A DNA stretch of 64,000 nucleotides, from contig NZ_JACHMX010000001.1 in NCBI RefSeq assembly GCF_014205155.1, positions 6,572,001 through 6,636,000 of the forward strand. The letters run 5' to 3'. The notes below the pieces were generated by a model. It had not been told where the DNA came from, searched no databases, and worked only from the letters and a program-made list of their open reading frames with translations. A program made the position numbers and the translations under genes. Below are positions 33,672 to 41,673 of the stretch, piece by piece. Every line of letters starts with the position of its first letter. Within the stretch, counting starts at the first letter, position 1. This DNA comes from Amycolatopsis umgeniensis (GTDB taxonomy: Bacteria > Actinomycetota > Actinomycetes > Mycobacteriales > Pseudonocardiaceae).

Positions 33672-34471
33672 GGGGTCGCGAGTGCGGCTTTGGTGACATC
33701 GCCGGGGTAGGGGGACCTCGCGGCGGCTTCGTCCGTCGTGAGGTCTCCTGCCGCGATCTTCGTCTTGAGCGCGACGAGTTCTCGCAGCCCCTCGCGGTGC
33801 TTCTCGATGAAGGCGGTGTCGACCGGGTCTCCGTGCCCGGCGACGATGATCTTCGGCTCCAGCGCGAGGAGCGCGCCCATCACCTCGGTCCACTCCACGA
33901 GCGAGCTGTCGTCGTTGAACGAGTAGGCGCTGAAGCCGGCTTCGGCGTTCTCGACGGCGTCTCCGGCGAAGATGACCCCCGCGTCGGGCACCTGCACGAA
34001 GAGATCGTGGTCGGTGTGGGCGCGGCCGAGGAACCGCAACACGACCGTGCGGCCGCCGAGGTCGATTTCGGCGGTGTCGGAGACCACCCGGGTGGGCATG
34101 ACGATCTCGGTGCGGGCCAGCGCCGCCGCCATCTCCGGCCGGTTCTCGGACTCCATTTTCGCCATCCACTTGAGACGTGCTTGCTCGCCGTACTGGGTCA
34201 GTTCGGTCACGCAGCCTTCGTGCGCCCAGACGTCACACGGCAGGAACGGCGCCGTGCCGAAGGCGTGGTCGAAATGCGCGTGGGTGTAGACGACCGACCA
34301 CGGCAGCGGCGTGATCTCCCGGACCGCCGCGGCGAGTTCGGCGCCCTGTTCGACGTCGCCGCGGACGTCGACGACCAGGCAGCGGTCACTTCCCACGACC
34401 AGGCCGACGGTCAGGTCCAGCTCCTCGTAGCGGCGGGCGTACACCCCGTCCGCGAGTTCGAGCCAAGTCAC
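33668..34471 (-). CDS. MBL-fold metallo-hydrolase
   Basis: The 267-residue protein has the metallo-beta-lactamase zinc motif [13 protein letters not shown] (HxHxDH), a later IFAGDAVE aspartate and the [10 protein letters not shown] histidine. No signal peptide. The GTG start overlaps the TGA of the upstream ComB-like gene (GTGA), so the two are coupled. The substrate could be a lactone, thioester or other hydrolysable ester; context does not tell. Confidence 0.88.
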   Translation of the reverse strand: MTWLELADGVYARRYEELDLTVGLVVGSDRCLVVDVRGDVEQGAELAAAVREITPLPWSVVYTHAHFDHAFGTAPFLPCDVWAHEGCVTELTQYGEQARLKWMAKMESENRPEMAAALARTEIVMPTRVVSDTAEIDLGGRTVVLRFLGRAHTDHDLFVQVPDAGVIFAGDAVENAEAGFSAYSFNDDSSLVEWTEVMGALLALEPKIIVAGHGDPVDTAFIEKHREGLRELVALKTKIAAGDLTTDEAAARSPYPGDVTKAALATP

Positions 34472-35187
34472 AGGTCCTCCAGAATTCCGTTGCGCAGCAC
34501 CGGAACCGTGCTGCTCGTGTCGAGCTGGGCGGCGAGGGTCACGTCGTTCGCGTGCCCGGCGGCGGCGAGCTCACGCCCTGAAGAACACTCTGTCAGCGCT
34601 TCGGCGATGTCGAGCGCTTTCGCCGCGGCGGCCGCGAGCCGGGCTTCGGCGGAGGGACGGCCGTAGCCGGCCAGCGCGGCGATGATCGCCCCCGCGCCGA
34701 GCTGGTCTTCGACGCACGGCCTCAGCGGTCCGAACGTCTTGGTTTCGGTGTGCAGGTCGATACCCCAGCGTTCCCCTGCCGGGACGACACCGATCGGCGC
34801 GCCGTCCGCGAGTTCGGCCGCGCGGGCGGCGACGGCGGTGGCGTTGCGCAGGCAGCCCGCCAGAACTTCGGCACCTGTCGTGGCGGCCGCGTCGCAGAGC
34901 GTGGCGCCGTTGGGGGAGGGGAGCGCGAGAAGTGTGCCGGAAGGGATTTCCGTCACAGACGAAGGTCGCAAGGTCCACTCGCCTTCACCCGCGAGGATGG
35001 CGCCTCGCTCTCTCGCGGCGTCCTCGCCGCGGTGGTCGCGCCAGCGGACCGGCAGCACGCGCCCTCCGTTGCCGAGGACGAGATCCGTGGTGGTGCAGAA
35101 GGAAAGCACGTCGACGACGATCAGGACGGCGCAATTCCCGCCGAGGGCGCCGACACCTTCGGGCCCCCATTCGAGTCGGATGTCCAC
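34468..35187 (-). CDS. 2-phosphosulfolactate phosphatase-like protein (ComB family)
   Basis: The GTG at 35187 gives 239 residues starting VDIRLEWGPEG; GTG 35193 is also possible. CAVLIVVDVLSFCTTTDLVL, LALPSPNGATLCDAAATTGA and FGPLRPCVEDQLGAGAII are typical of ComB, the Mg-dependent phosphatase of the coenzyme M route. Most actinobacteria lack coenzyme M, so this member may act on another phosphate ester. It is divergent from rpiB and coupled to the metallo-hydrolase gene. Confidence 0.78.
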   Translation of the reverse strand: MDIRLEWGPEGVGALGGNCAVLIVVDVLSFCTTTDLVLGNGGRVLPVRWRDHRGEDAARERGAILAGEGEWTLRPSSVTEIPSGTLLALPSPNGATLCDAAATTGAEVLAGCLRNATAVAARAAELADGAPIGVVPAGERWGIDLHTETKTFGPLRPCVEDQLGAGAIIAALAGYGRPSAEARLAAAAAKALDIAEALTECSSGRELAAAGHANDVTLAAQLDTSSTVPVLRNGILEDL

Positions 35188-35232
35188 CCCCACAGCATGC
35201 CCGCGCCGGAACGTGATGGCAGACTCCGCGCT

Positions 35233-35706
35233 GTGCGTGTTTACCTTGGCTCTGACCATGCCGGTTTCGAATTGAAGAACCACCTCGTGGCCCACCTCAA
35301 GGAGCAGGGGCACGACGTCGAGGACGTCGGTCCCTTCGTCTACGACGCGGCCGACGACTACCCCGCTTTCTGCATCGAGGCGGCCCGCCGGGTCGTCGCG
35401 GACGAGGGCAGCCTCGGCATCGTCGTCGGCGGCTCCGGCAACGGCGAGCAGATCGCGGCCAACAAGGTGAAGGGCGCTCGCGCCGGCCTCGCTTGGAGCG
35501 TCGAGACCGCGAAGCTCACCCGCGAACACAACCACGCCCAGCTGATCGGCGTCGGCGCGCGGATGCACACCACCGAAGAGGCCACCGAGATCGTCGAGGC
35601 CTTCCTCGCGACCCCGCCGAGCCCGGACGAGCGCCACGGCCGCCGCGTCCAGCAGATCCTGGACTACGAGAACACCGGCTGGCCGCCGCCGCTTCCCGAG
35701 CACTGA
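35233..35706 (+). CDS. rpiB: Ribose-5-phosphate isomerase B
   Basis: The GTG at 35233 gives 157 residues, VRVYLGSDHAGFELKNHLVA onward. GGSGNGEQIAANKVKGARAG is the actinobacterial active-site form, in which a Ser and a Glu (in GNGEQ) replace the catalytic Cys of E. coli RpiB. It interconverts ribose-5-phosphate and ribulose-5-phosphate in the pentose phosphate pathway. It starts 45 bp from the divergent ComB-like gene and is followed after one base by nei. Confidence 0.95.
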   Translation: MRVYLGSDHAGFELKNHLVAHLKEQGHDVEDVGPFVYDAADDYPAFCIEAARRVVADEGSLGIVVGGSGNGEQIAANKVKGARAGLAWSVETAKLTREHNHAQLIGVGARMHTTEEATEIVEAFLATPPSPDERHGRRVQQILDYENTGWPPPLPEH

Positions 35707-35707
35707 C

Positions 35708-36517
35708 ATGCCCGAGGGGCATACGCTCCATCGCCTGGCACGTCTGCACAAACGCCGTTTCGCCGGCCATCCGGTCGAGGTGAGCAGTCCGCAGGGACGG
35801 TTCGCCGCCGAAGCGTCCCGTTTGGACGGCCGGGTGCTGGTGAAGGCCGAGGCGTACGGGAAGCACCTGTTCCACGACTACGGTCCACACGGGACGGTGC
35901 ACGTCCACCTCGGCCTCTACGGCACTTTCTCCGACGTGCCGCTGCCGGTGACCGAGCCGGTGGGGCAGGTGCGGATGCGGGTGGTCGGCCCGACGCATTT
36001 CGCCGACCTGCGCGGCCCGACCCGATGCGAACTCCTGGACGGACCGCAGGTCGACGCGATCAAGGCGCGGCTGGGCCCGGATCCGCTGCGCCGCGACGCG
36101 AAGCCCGACAAGGCGTGGGACCGGATCACCCGGTCCAAGACGTCCATCGCGGCACTGCTGATGGACCAGTCGGTGCTCGCGGGCGTCGGCAACGTGTACC
36201 GCGCCGAGGTGCTGTTCCGGCACGGTGTCGCCCCGCTCGTCCCCGGCCGCGCGCTCGATCGCGGACTGTGGGACGACATGTGGGCCGATCTCGTGACGCT
36301 CATGCGGCACGGTGTCCGGGTGGGACGGATCGACACCGTCGCGCCGGAGCACCTGCCCGAGGCGACCGGCCGCGCGCCGCGGCAAGACCGGCACGGGGGC
36401 GAGGTCTACGTCTACCGGCGTGAGGGGATGCCCTGTCTCGTTTGCGGGACTCCGGTGCTGCGGAGCGATCTGGCGGCGCGGAACCTCTTCTGGTGCCCGA
36501 CCTGCCAGCCCGCCTGA
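35708..36517 (+). CDS. nei: Fpg/Nei family DNA glycosylase (Rv2464c-like)
   Basis: The 269-residue protein begins MPEGHTLHRLARLHKRRFAG, with catalytic Pro2 and Glu3 exposed after Met removal. LLMDQSVLAGVGNVYRAEVL is the helix-two-turn-helix, and the C-terminal zinc finger is CLVCGTPVLRSDLAARNLFW followed by CPTC. It excises oxidised bases and cuts the backbone by beta,delta-elimination. It matches Mycobacterium Nei1 (Rv2464c). It follows rpiB with a one-base gap, as in mycobacteria. Confidence 0.93.
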   Translation: MPEGHTLHRLARLHKRRFAGHPVEVSSPQGRFAAEASRLDGRVLVKAEAYGKHLFHDYGPHGTVHVHLGLYGTFSDVPLPVTEPVGQVRMRVVGPTHFADLRGPTRCELLDGPQVDAIKARLGPDPLRRDAKPDKAWDRITRSKTSIAALLMDQSVLAGVGNVYRAEVLFRHGVAPLVPGRALDRGLWDDMWADLVTLMRHGVRVGRIDTVAPEHLPEATGRAPRQDRHGGEVYVYRREGMPCLVCGTPVLRSDLAARNLFWCPTCQPA

Positions 36518-36582
36518 CATGCTTTCGGCAGGTACATGAGGCCGGGGTGGCTCTGGGGAGCGCAGTGCCCGAAGGGCGGTTT

Positions 36583-36690
36583 CGCGTGATTGGACGGACG
36601 ACACCCGTGACTGGATGGACGACACGCGTGTCCAGCCGGACGACTCGCGGCGGGACCCGGTCGCGATCGTGTCGTCCGTCTGGTCACGCG
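36583..36690. repeat. Imperfect inverted repeat with GGACGACAC motifs
   Basis: Terminal arms at 36583-36604 and 36669-36690 are 22 bases and complementary except for three bases in the middle. Between them GGACGACAC(C/G)CGTG recurs. The same words form the larger nested structure at 42556-42838. Confidence 0.8.
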
Positions 36691-36708
36691 AGGCGAGGCC
36701 CTCGCCTA

Positions 36709-36792
36709 AGGGCTGAAGGGGACTTTCCCGCATCAGACGCAGCGAAGGGGCCCTTCACCGCGTCGCATGCGGTGAAGGGCCCCTTCAGCCCT
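36709..36792. repeat. Intergenic inverted repeat, AAGGGGCCCTTC family, copy 3
   Basis: Outer perfect 13-bp arms (36709-36721 with 36780-36792) enclose an inner perfect 15-bp stem (36747-36761 with 36769-36783). It sits between convergent nei and DUF1542 genes, directly before the DUF1542 3' end. Confidence 0.85.
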
Positions 36793-36807
36793 CTCTAAAA
36801 CTCGCGG

Positions 36808-37623
36808 CTAGAAGTCGAAGCCGCCGCCGTCGAAACCGCCACCATCGAAGCCGCCGCCGTCGAAACCGCCACCATCGAAGCCGCCGCCGTCGAACCCACC
36901 GGCGTCCCCGCCCATGTCGCCTCCGGCGTCTCCGCCCGCGTCACCGCCGCCATCGGCGCCCCCGGCGTCTTCCTGGCCCGCGTCGTAACCGGACTCCCAG
37001 GCCGAAGCGCTCGCGATGCCCGCCATACCGGAGAACATCGCGCTGAACAGCAGCATCGAACCGAGACCCCAGGCGCCGGCGACGAGCGCGGGCTTCCACC
37101 ACGGCTCGCTGTACCAGCCCTGCGGCACCGGACGGCCGGCCACGCGCCCACCGGGGTAGTAGTGCGGCGTCCGCTGGCTCGGATCCGGCGAAGCCTCGTA
37201 GTGCTCGCCTTCGACGTCGACGGAGCGGTGCTCGGTGACCTTGCCCGCGCGGTCGCGCTCTTCGCTGCCGGGCAGCTCGGGACCGGGGTCCATGCCCATC
37301 GCGAGCCGGGCGGCTCGGACGTAGTAGAGGCCCTCGACGGCGGTCTCCTTGACCAGCCGGGCCTGCTCGGCGGTTTGCGCCTGCTCCATCTGGGAGCCCG
37401 CCGCGGTGTAGCGCTCGGACGCGTCCGCCATCGCTTGCATGGAGGCGGTGTCCGTGCCGGTGAGGTTCAGTACCTGACCGCCTAGTCGCTCGACGAGGCG
37501 CCGTGCGTCGGCCTTCGCGTCGTCCAGCTGGCGCTTCTTGGCCGCCGCCTGGGATTTCGCGAAGTAGATGCCGCCGCCGACCACGACGACGAGGAGCACG
37601 ATCAGGAAGATCGCGGTGCCCAT
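36808..37623 (-). CDS. DUF1542-type membrane protein with Gly-Phe-Asp repeat tail
   Basis: The ATG at 37623 gives 271 residues. An N-terminal TM anchor (TAIFLIVLLVVVVGGGIYFA) is followed by a helical, charged region to about 110 (ARRLVERLGGQVLNLTGTDT), a segment with RPVPQGWYSEPWWKPALVAG, a second hydrophobic stretch (GLGSMLLFSAMFSGMAG), then an acidic glycine-rich tail with six copies of GGFDG or GGGFD. The family is unnamed in function; the tail is likely unstructured. The upstream longer start lacks protein-like sequence. Confidence 0.75.
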   Translation of the reverse strand: MGTAIFLIVLLVVVVGGGIYFAKSQAAAKKRQLDDAKADARRLVERLGGQVLNLTGTDTASMQAMADASERYTAAGSQMEQAQTAEQARLVKETAVEGLYYVRAARLAMGMDPGPELPGSEERDRAGKVTEHRSVDVEGEHYEASPDPSQRTPHYYPGGRVAGRPVPQGWYSEPWWKPALVAGAWGLGSMLLFSAMFSGMAGIASASAWESGYDAGQEDAGGADGGGDAGGDAGGDMGGDAGGFDGGGFDGGGFDGGGFDGGGFDGGGFDF

Positions 37624-37728
37624 GGGTTCACTCCAGGAATCGTTCGGCCTTTGCCTGGTCAACGCGTCCGCTGTGCCCGGGGTTCCCGGTCAGTGCTCCC
37701 GGTCACCGCGAGCACTGGCGGGCCAAAC

Positions 37729-37742
37729 TAGAACACGTTATA
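37729..37742. promoter_or_regulatory. KstR-type operator
   Basis: TAGAACACGTTATA matches the KstR consensus TnnAACnnGTTnnA exactly. It is 10 bp before the LLM oxidoreductase start. KstR represses cholesterol-catabolism genes in mycobacteria and Rhodococcus. Confidence 0.65.
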
Positions 37743-37752
37743 GTTCGGCCCC

Positions 37753-38628
37753 ATGAAGTTCACCCTGTCGATCGCGATGAATCCGCTCGATCAGCTGGGC
37801 GAGCTCGCCCGCGCCGCCGAAGAGGCGGGGTTCTCCTCGATCGCGCTCCCGGATTCCCTGTTCTACTCCGAAACGGTCTCGGCCGACTATCCGTACACGC
37901 CCGACGGCAGCCGGTTCTGGACCGAGGAGACGCCCTGGGCCGATCCGCTGGTCGCGGCCGCGTCGATGGGCGCGGTCACCGAGCGGCTCACGTTCTACAC
38001 CTCCGTGCTCAAACTCGGCTCCCGCAACCCGGTCCTGCTCGCGCGCCAGGTCAACTCGGTCGCCGCGCTGACAGGCGGCCGTTTCGGCCTCGGGCTCGGC
38101 GTCGGCTGGTCGCCGGAGGAGTTCCGCTGGTGCGGCGCGCCGTACGAGAAGCGCGGCAAACGCGTGGACGAGGCCATCGAGGTGCTGCGGCTGATCCTCG
38201 ACGGCGGGATGGGCGAGTTCCACGGCGAGTTCTTCGACTTCGACAAGCTCCGCATGAGCCCCACACCACCGTCGCGCGTGCCGTTCTACATCGGCGGCCA
38301 CACCGACGTCGCGCTGCGCCGGGCCGCCCGCGTCGCCGACGGCTGGTCCTCGGCGATGATGAAGTTCGACGACCTCCGCGAAACGATCGCCAAACTGCGC
38401 GGGCTGCTGGCCGATCAGGGCCGCGCCGAAGACCCGTTCGAATACCAGGCCGTCTGCATCGACAAGTTCGGCCTCGACGGTTACCGCGAGCAGGGCGAAA
38501 TCGGCGTCACCGACATCATCACCATGCCGTGGGTGTTCGACGGCCTCGGTTTCGACGCCGAGGTCGGCCCGAAGCTCGATTCCATCAAGAAGTTCGGCGA
38601 CGAGATCATCGCGAAGATCGGAGACTGA
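37753..38628 (+). CDS. LLM-class F420-dependent oxidoreductase
   Basis: The 291-residue protein is a luciferase-like TIM barrel: MKFTLSIAMNPLDQLGELAR, GRFGLGLGVGWSPEEFRWCG and PFYIGGHTDVALRRAARVAD are typical of actinobacterial F420-binding members. A KstR box immediately upstream, and a SnoaL/ketosteroid-isomerase-like gene 3 bp downstream, point to a redox step in steroid or sterol side-chain catabolism. The real substrate is not shown by sequence. Confidence 0.88.
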   Translation: MKFTLSIAMNPLDQLGELARAAEEAGFSSIALPDSLFYSETVSADYPYTPDGSRFWTEETPWADPLVAAASMGAVTERLTFYTSVLKLGSRNPVLLARQVNSVAALTGGRFGLGLGVGWSPEEFRWCGAPYEKRGKRVDEAIEVLRLILDGGMGEFHGEFFDFDKLRMSPTPPSRVPFYIGGHTDVALRRAARVADGWSSAMMKFDDLRETIAKLRGLLADQGRAEDPFEYQAVCIDKFGLDGYREQGEIGVTDIITMPWVFDGLGFDAEVGPKLDSIKKFGDEIIAKIGD

Positions 38629-38631
38629 GCC

Positions 38632-39078
38632 ATGGGTGTCGACGTCTGCTGGGATCCGGCCGCCACACAGCCGCCCGCACGCCGGGCCGCGTTCCGCTCG
38701 ATGACCGCCGTCACCGCCGGGGACAAGGCCGCGTGGCTCGCCCTCTTCGCCGGGGACGCCGTCGTCGAGGACCCCATCGGCCCGTCGATGTTCGACGAAG
38801 AGGGCAAGGGACACCACGGCCAGGACGGGATCAGCGCCTTCTGGGACAAGACGATCGCGAACGTCGAACGCTTCCAGTTCACCATCCGCGATTCCCACGC
38901 GGCCGGTGACGAGGTCGCGAACGTCGGCACGATCACGACGTACCTGCCCGGCGGCTATCGCGTCGACACCGACGGCGTGTTCGTCTACCGGGTCCGCGAA
39001 GACGGGCTGATCATGTCCATGCGGGCGTACTGGGAAACCGAACGCGCCATGGCCACCGCCCGCAAAGCCGAAGACTAG
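38632..39078 (+). CDS. SnoaL / ketosteroid-isomerase-like NTF2-fold protein
   Basis: The 148-residue protein begins MGVDVCWDPAATQPPARRAA and has the cone-shaped NTF2 fold: DKAAWLALFAGDAVVEDPIG and GISAFWDKTIANVERFQFTI. The DAVVEDPIG aspartates are placed like the catalytic Asp of delta-5-3-ketosteroid isomerase. It follows the F420 oxidoreductase after 3 bp in one transcript behind a KstR box, which supports a steroid role. Its stop shares CTAG with the convergent sigma-factor gene. Confidence 0.82.
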   Translation: MGVDVCWDPAATQPPARRAAFRSMTAVTAGDKAAWLALFAGDAVVEDPIGPSMFDEEGKGHHGQDGISAFWDKTIANVERFQFTIRDSHAAGDEVANVGTITTYLPGGYRVDTDGVFVYRVREDGLIMSMRAYWETERAMATARKAED

Positions 39079-40292
39079 GAAAGCCGCTCCGCGCGCCGGG
39101 TCAGGTACTGCTTTTCGGGTTCGCTAGCGGTTTTCCCTGCGGCCCGCAGGTACGCCTCGCGCGCGGCGCCGGCTTCTCCGGCCAGCTCCAGCAGATGCCC
39201 GCGGACCGAATCGAGCCGGTGGGTCTGGCTCATCCGGCTGTCGTCCTCGAGCGTGGCGAGGAGTTCGAGGCCCGCTTCCGGGCCGTTGACCTCGGCGACC
39301 GCGACGGCGCGGTTGAGCGTGACGACCGGGCCGGGCGAGACCTTCTCGAGGACGTCGTACAGCGCGAGGATCTGGGGCCAGTCGGTGTCCGCCACGGTCG
39401 CGGCTTCGTCGTGGACGGCGGCGATCGCGGCCTGCACCTGGTACGGCCCGACGGGGCCGGATTCGAGGGCCTCGCTTACCAGCGAGACGCCCTCGGCGAT
39501 CATTTCCGCGTCCCATCGCGAGCGGTCCTGCTCGGCGAGGGGGACGAGCGATCCGTCTCCGACGGCGCGGGCGGCGCGGCGGGCTTCGGTCAGCAGCATG
39601 AGCGCGAGCAGGCCGGTGACCTCGTCCTCGCCGGCCATGAGCCGCCGGAGCAGCCGGGCCAGCCGGATCGCTTCCGCGGTCAGGTCGGCACGCTGCAGGT
39701 CGGGGCCGGCGCTGGTCGTGTAACCCTCGTTGAAGATCAGATACAGCACCTGAAGGACGACGCGGAGCCGTTCGGCGAGTTCGGCGGGCGGCGGCAGGAC
39801 GAACTCCGCGCCCGCCTTCTTGATGGTCTGCTTCGCGCGGCTGATGCGTTGGGCCAGCGTCGATTCCGGCACCAGGAAAGCGTTCGCGATCTCACCCGTG
39901 GTCAGGCCGCCGACGGCGCGCAACGTGAGCGCGAGCTGCGACGACGCGGACAGGGAAGGGTGACAGCACAGGAAAAGGACCGTGAGCGTGTCGTCCGAAT
40001 CGGACACGGTGGACGGCTCACCCGGGTCCATCAGCGCGTCGTTCTCCTCGCGACGGCGTCGAGCGCTTTCGCTGCGCCACTCGTCCACGAGCCGTCGTGA
40101 CGCCACCGTCGCGAGCCAGGATTTCGGGCTGTTCGGGATGCCCTGCTCCGGCCACTGTTGCGCGGCCGAGAGCAGGGCTTCCTGGACGGCGTCCTCGCAG
40201 GCGTCGAACTGCCCGTGCTTGCGCACCAGCAGCCCGATCACCTGCGGGGCCAGCTCCCGCAGGAGCACTTCCACCTGACGGTCGTCCTTCAC
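39075..40292 (-). CDS. ECF RNA polymerase sigma factor with C-terminal TPR domain (ECF42-like)
   Basis: The GTG at 40292 gives 405 residues. Sigma region 2 is around 10-80 (DACEDAVQEALLSAAQQWPE, SWLATVASRRLVDEWR), region 4 at about 115-165 (LALTLRAVGGLTTGEIANAF, PESTLAQRISRAKQTIKKAG). The C-terminal 200 residues form a helical extension with TPR character (ALYDVLEKVSPGPVVTLNRA). ECF42 members usually neighbour a DGPF/YCII protein and have no anti-sigma factor; neither is beside this gene, so control is probably through the C-terminal domain. Confidence 0.9.
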   Translation of the reverse strand: MKDDRQVEVLLRELAPQVIGLLVRKHGQFDACEDAVQEALLSAAQQWPEQGIPNSPKSWLATVASRRLVDEWRSESARRRREENDALMDPGEPSTVSDSDDTLTVLFLCCHPSLSASSQLALTLRAVGGLTTGEIANAFLVPESTLAQRISRAKQTIKKAGAEFVLPPPAELAERLRVVLQVLYLIFNEGYTTSAGPDLQRADLTAEAIRLARLLRRLMAGEDEVTGLLALMLLTEARRAARAVGDGSLVPLAEQDRSRWDAEMIAEGVSLVSEALESGPVGPYQVQAAIAAVHDEAATVADTDWPQILALYDVLEKVSPGPVVTLNRAVAVAEVNGPEAGLELLATLEDDSRMSQTHRLDSVRGHLLELAGEAGAAREAYLRAAGKTASEPEKQYLTRRAERLS

Positions 40293-40319
40293 GACGCCAG
40301 TCTTACCGCATCCAGGCCG

Positions 40320-40680
40320 TCAAGCCACGGGGGAGTATTGCGAAGTGTCACCCTCGAGAGACTCGCTCGCCACCCCGTCGATGCCGACCGGGATGTCGCC
40401 CGCCACGGTCACCCGGTTCAGGCGGCGGGGCAGGTCGTCGTAGTTGTCGACGGCGGTTCGGCTCCCAGCTCACCCGGACGACGCTCTCCGGCCGCGTCAC
40501 GTAGGACTGCGGCAGCCGCAGGATGTCCCGCGACTCGCCCTTGGACAGCCCGCGTTCGCCGGTCGCCGGATGCATCCGCACCACCGGGTGGCGGCGTTCC
40601 TGCTCCGCGTCGTCGAGGGTTTCCGGCGCCTTCGCGTAGTCGTAGTCGTTGGTGTGCTCGGCGCGCAGCGTGTCGCTCAT
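40320..40680 (-). pseudogene. Decayed TauD/TfdA-family dioxygenase
   Basis: Two frames carry pieces of a taurine/alpha-ketoglutarate dioxygenase: LRAEHTNDYDYAKAPETL and HPVVRMHPATGERG in one, then VDNYDDLPRRLNRVTVAGDI PVGIDG with a clean TGA at 40320 in another. The segment that should carry the second iron histidine (W-D-N-R-x-x-x-H) and the loop after GERG are deleted. The N-terminal half of the enzyme is gone. It directly abuts the ROK pseudogene. Confidence 0.8.
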
Positions 40681-40740
40681 CGATGGCGCCCGCGCGCGGG
40701 CGGCGCGACCAGGCTGCGCAGTGTGCTGGCCTTCGGCGGA

Positions 40741-41613
40741 TTGTGCACGAAGGAGCGCGCTCGTGGAAAATGGCGACGGCGCCTTTGTTTCTCGATTTCG
40801 CCAATCGGAGCGCATCGGTGAAATCCGGTTCTTCGATGATTCGTGCCTCGACGGCTTTACGGGCGACCGTCCGTTCGGACACCGTCGCCTCGAGACAGCC
40901 GGAACGCCCACAGCGGCAGGGTTCCTCGCTGTCGTCGACCCGCAGATGCGCGACGGCGCCCGCGGCCGAGCGCGGACCATGATGGACGGTGTCGCCGGTC
41001 GCGAAGGCGGCGTCGACCACGTTGCCGGTGAACAACTGCACGACACTGCTGCGCGCTCACGGCTGCCCCAGCAGGCGTTCGGCGTGGATGAGCGCGCGCG
41101 AATGCCCGTCCACCCGGACGTCGAGACCGGTGACCTCCGTGAGCAGTTCGCGCAACGGGATCCCGTGCCAGCCGAGCAAACCGTGCTCCACCACCGTTCC
41201 CGAGGCTTCGTCGACCCACCCTCCGGTCGCCACCCCCAGCCCGAGCGGCGTCCGGTCCGGCGCGTGTCCGACTGGACGGTGGGCTCGGCGCCGTGATGCG
41301 GTGCCTCCTGCTGGGCCAGCACGTTCCCGCGCAGATCCAGCAGCCCGACGGTGAGATGGTCGACCGCGATATGCGCGCCGCACACCACGAACCGCTCGGT
41401 GTCGAGCTCCAGCGGCACATGCGGCCTGCCGACCGCGCCGGCGACCTCAGGCAGTTCGATGAGGAAACCCCGGCGCATCAGCTCCGCCACATGTCCCGTG
41501 ACGGCCGCCGCGGACAGTCCGGTGCGGCGCGCGATGGTGCTGCGCGCTATCGCCCCTTCGTCCAGCACCACGCGGAGCGCCGCGCTGGCACTGGCGCTCC
41601 ACCTGCCGGTCAC
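40741..41613 (-). pseudogene. Frameshifted ROK-family regulator
   Basis: The reading frame begins with a normal ROK repressor head at 41613 (ASAALRVVLDEGAIARSTIA, RRTGLSAAAVTGHVAELMRR) and shifts near 41280 to a frame reading RTPLGLGVATGGWVDEASG and LLGWHGIPLRELLTEVTGLD, which stops at 41057. A third frame resumes VVQLFTGNVVDAAFATGD and EEPCRCGRSGCLEATVSE (the ROK zinc motif). The C-terminus is lost where TauD fragments begin. Confidence 0.82.
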
Positions 41614-41673
41614 GGTGCCGATGTTCGCAAGCGGGTGCCGAGGGGCCTAGGGCTCTCAGCATCCGGGAGCTGG

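Noticed and set aside
40348..41613. A single intact 421-residue ROK-like protein
   Set aside because: The frame stays open by chance after the frameshift near 41280; true ROK residues then appear in other frames, so it is a pseudogene.
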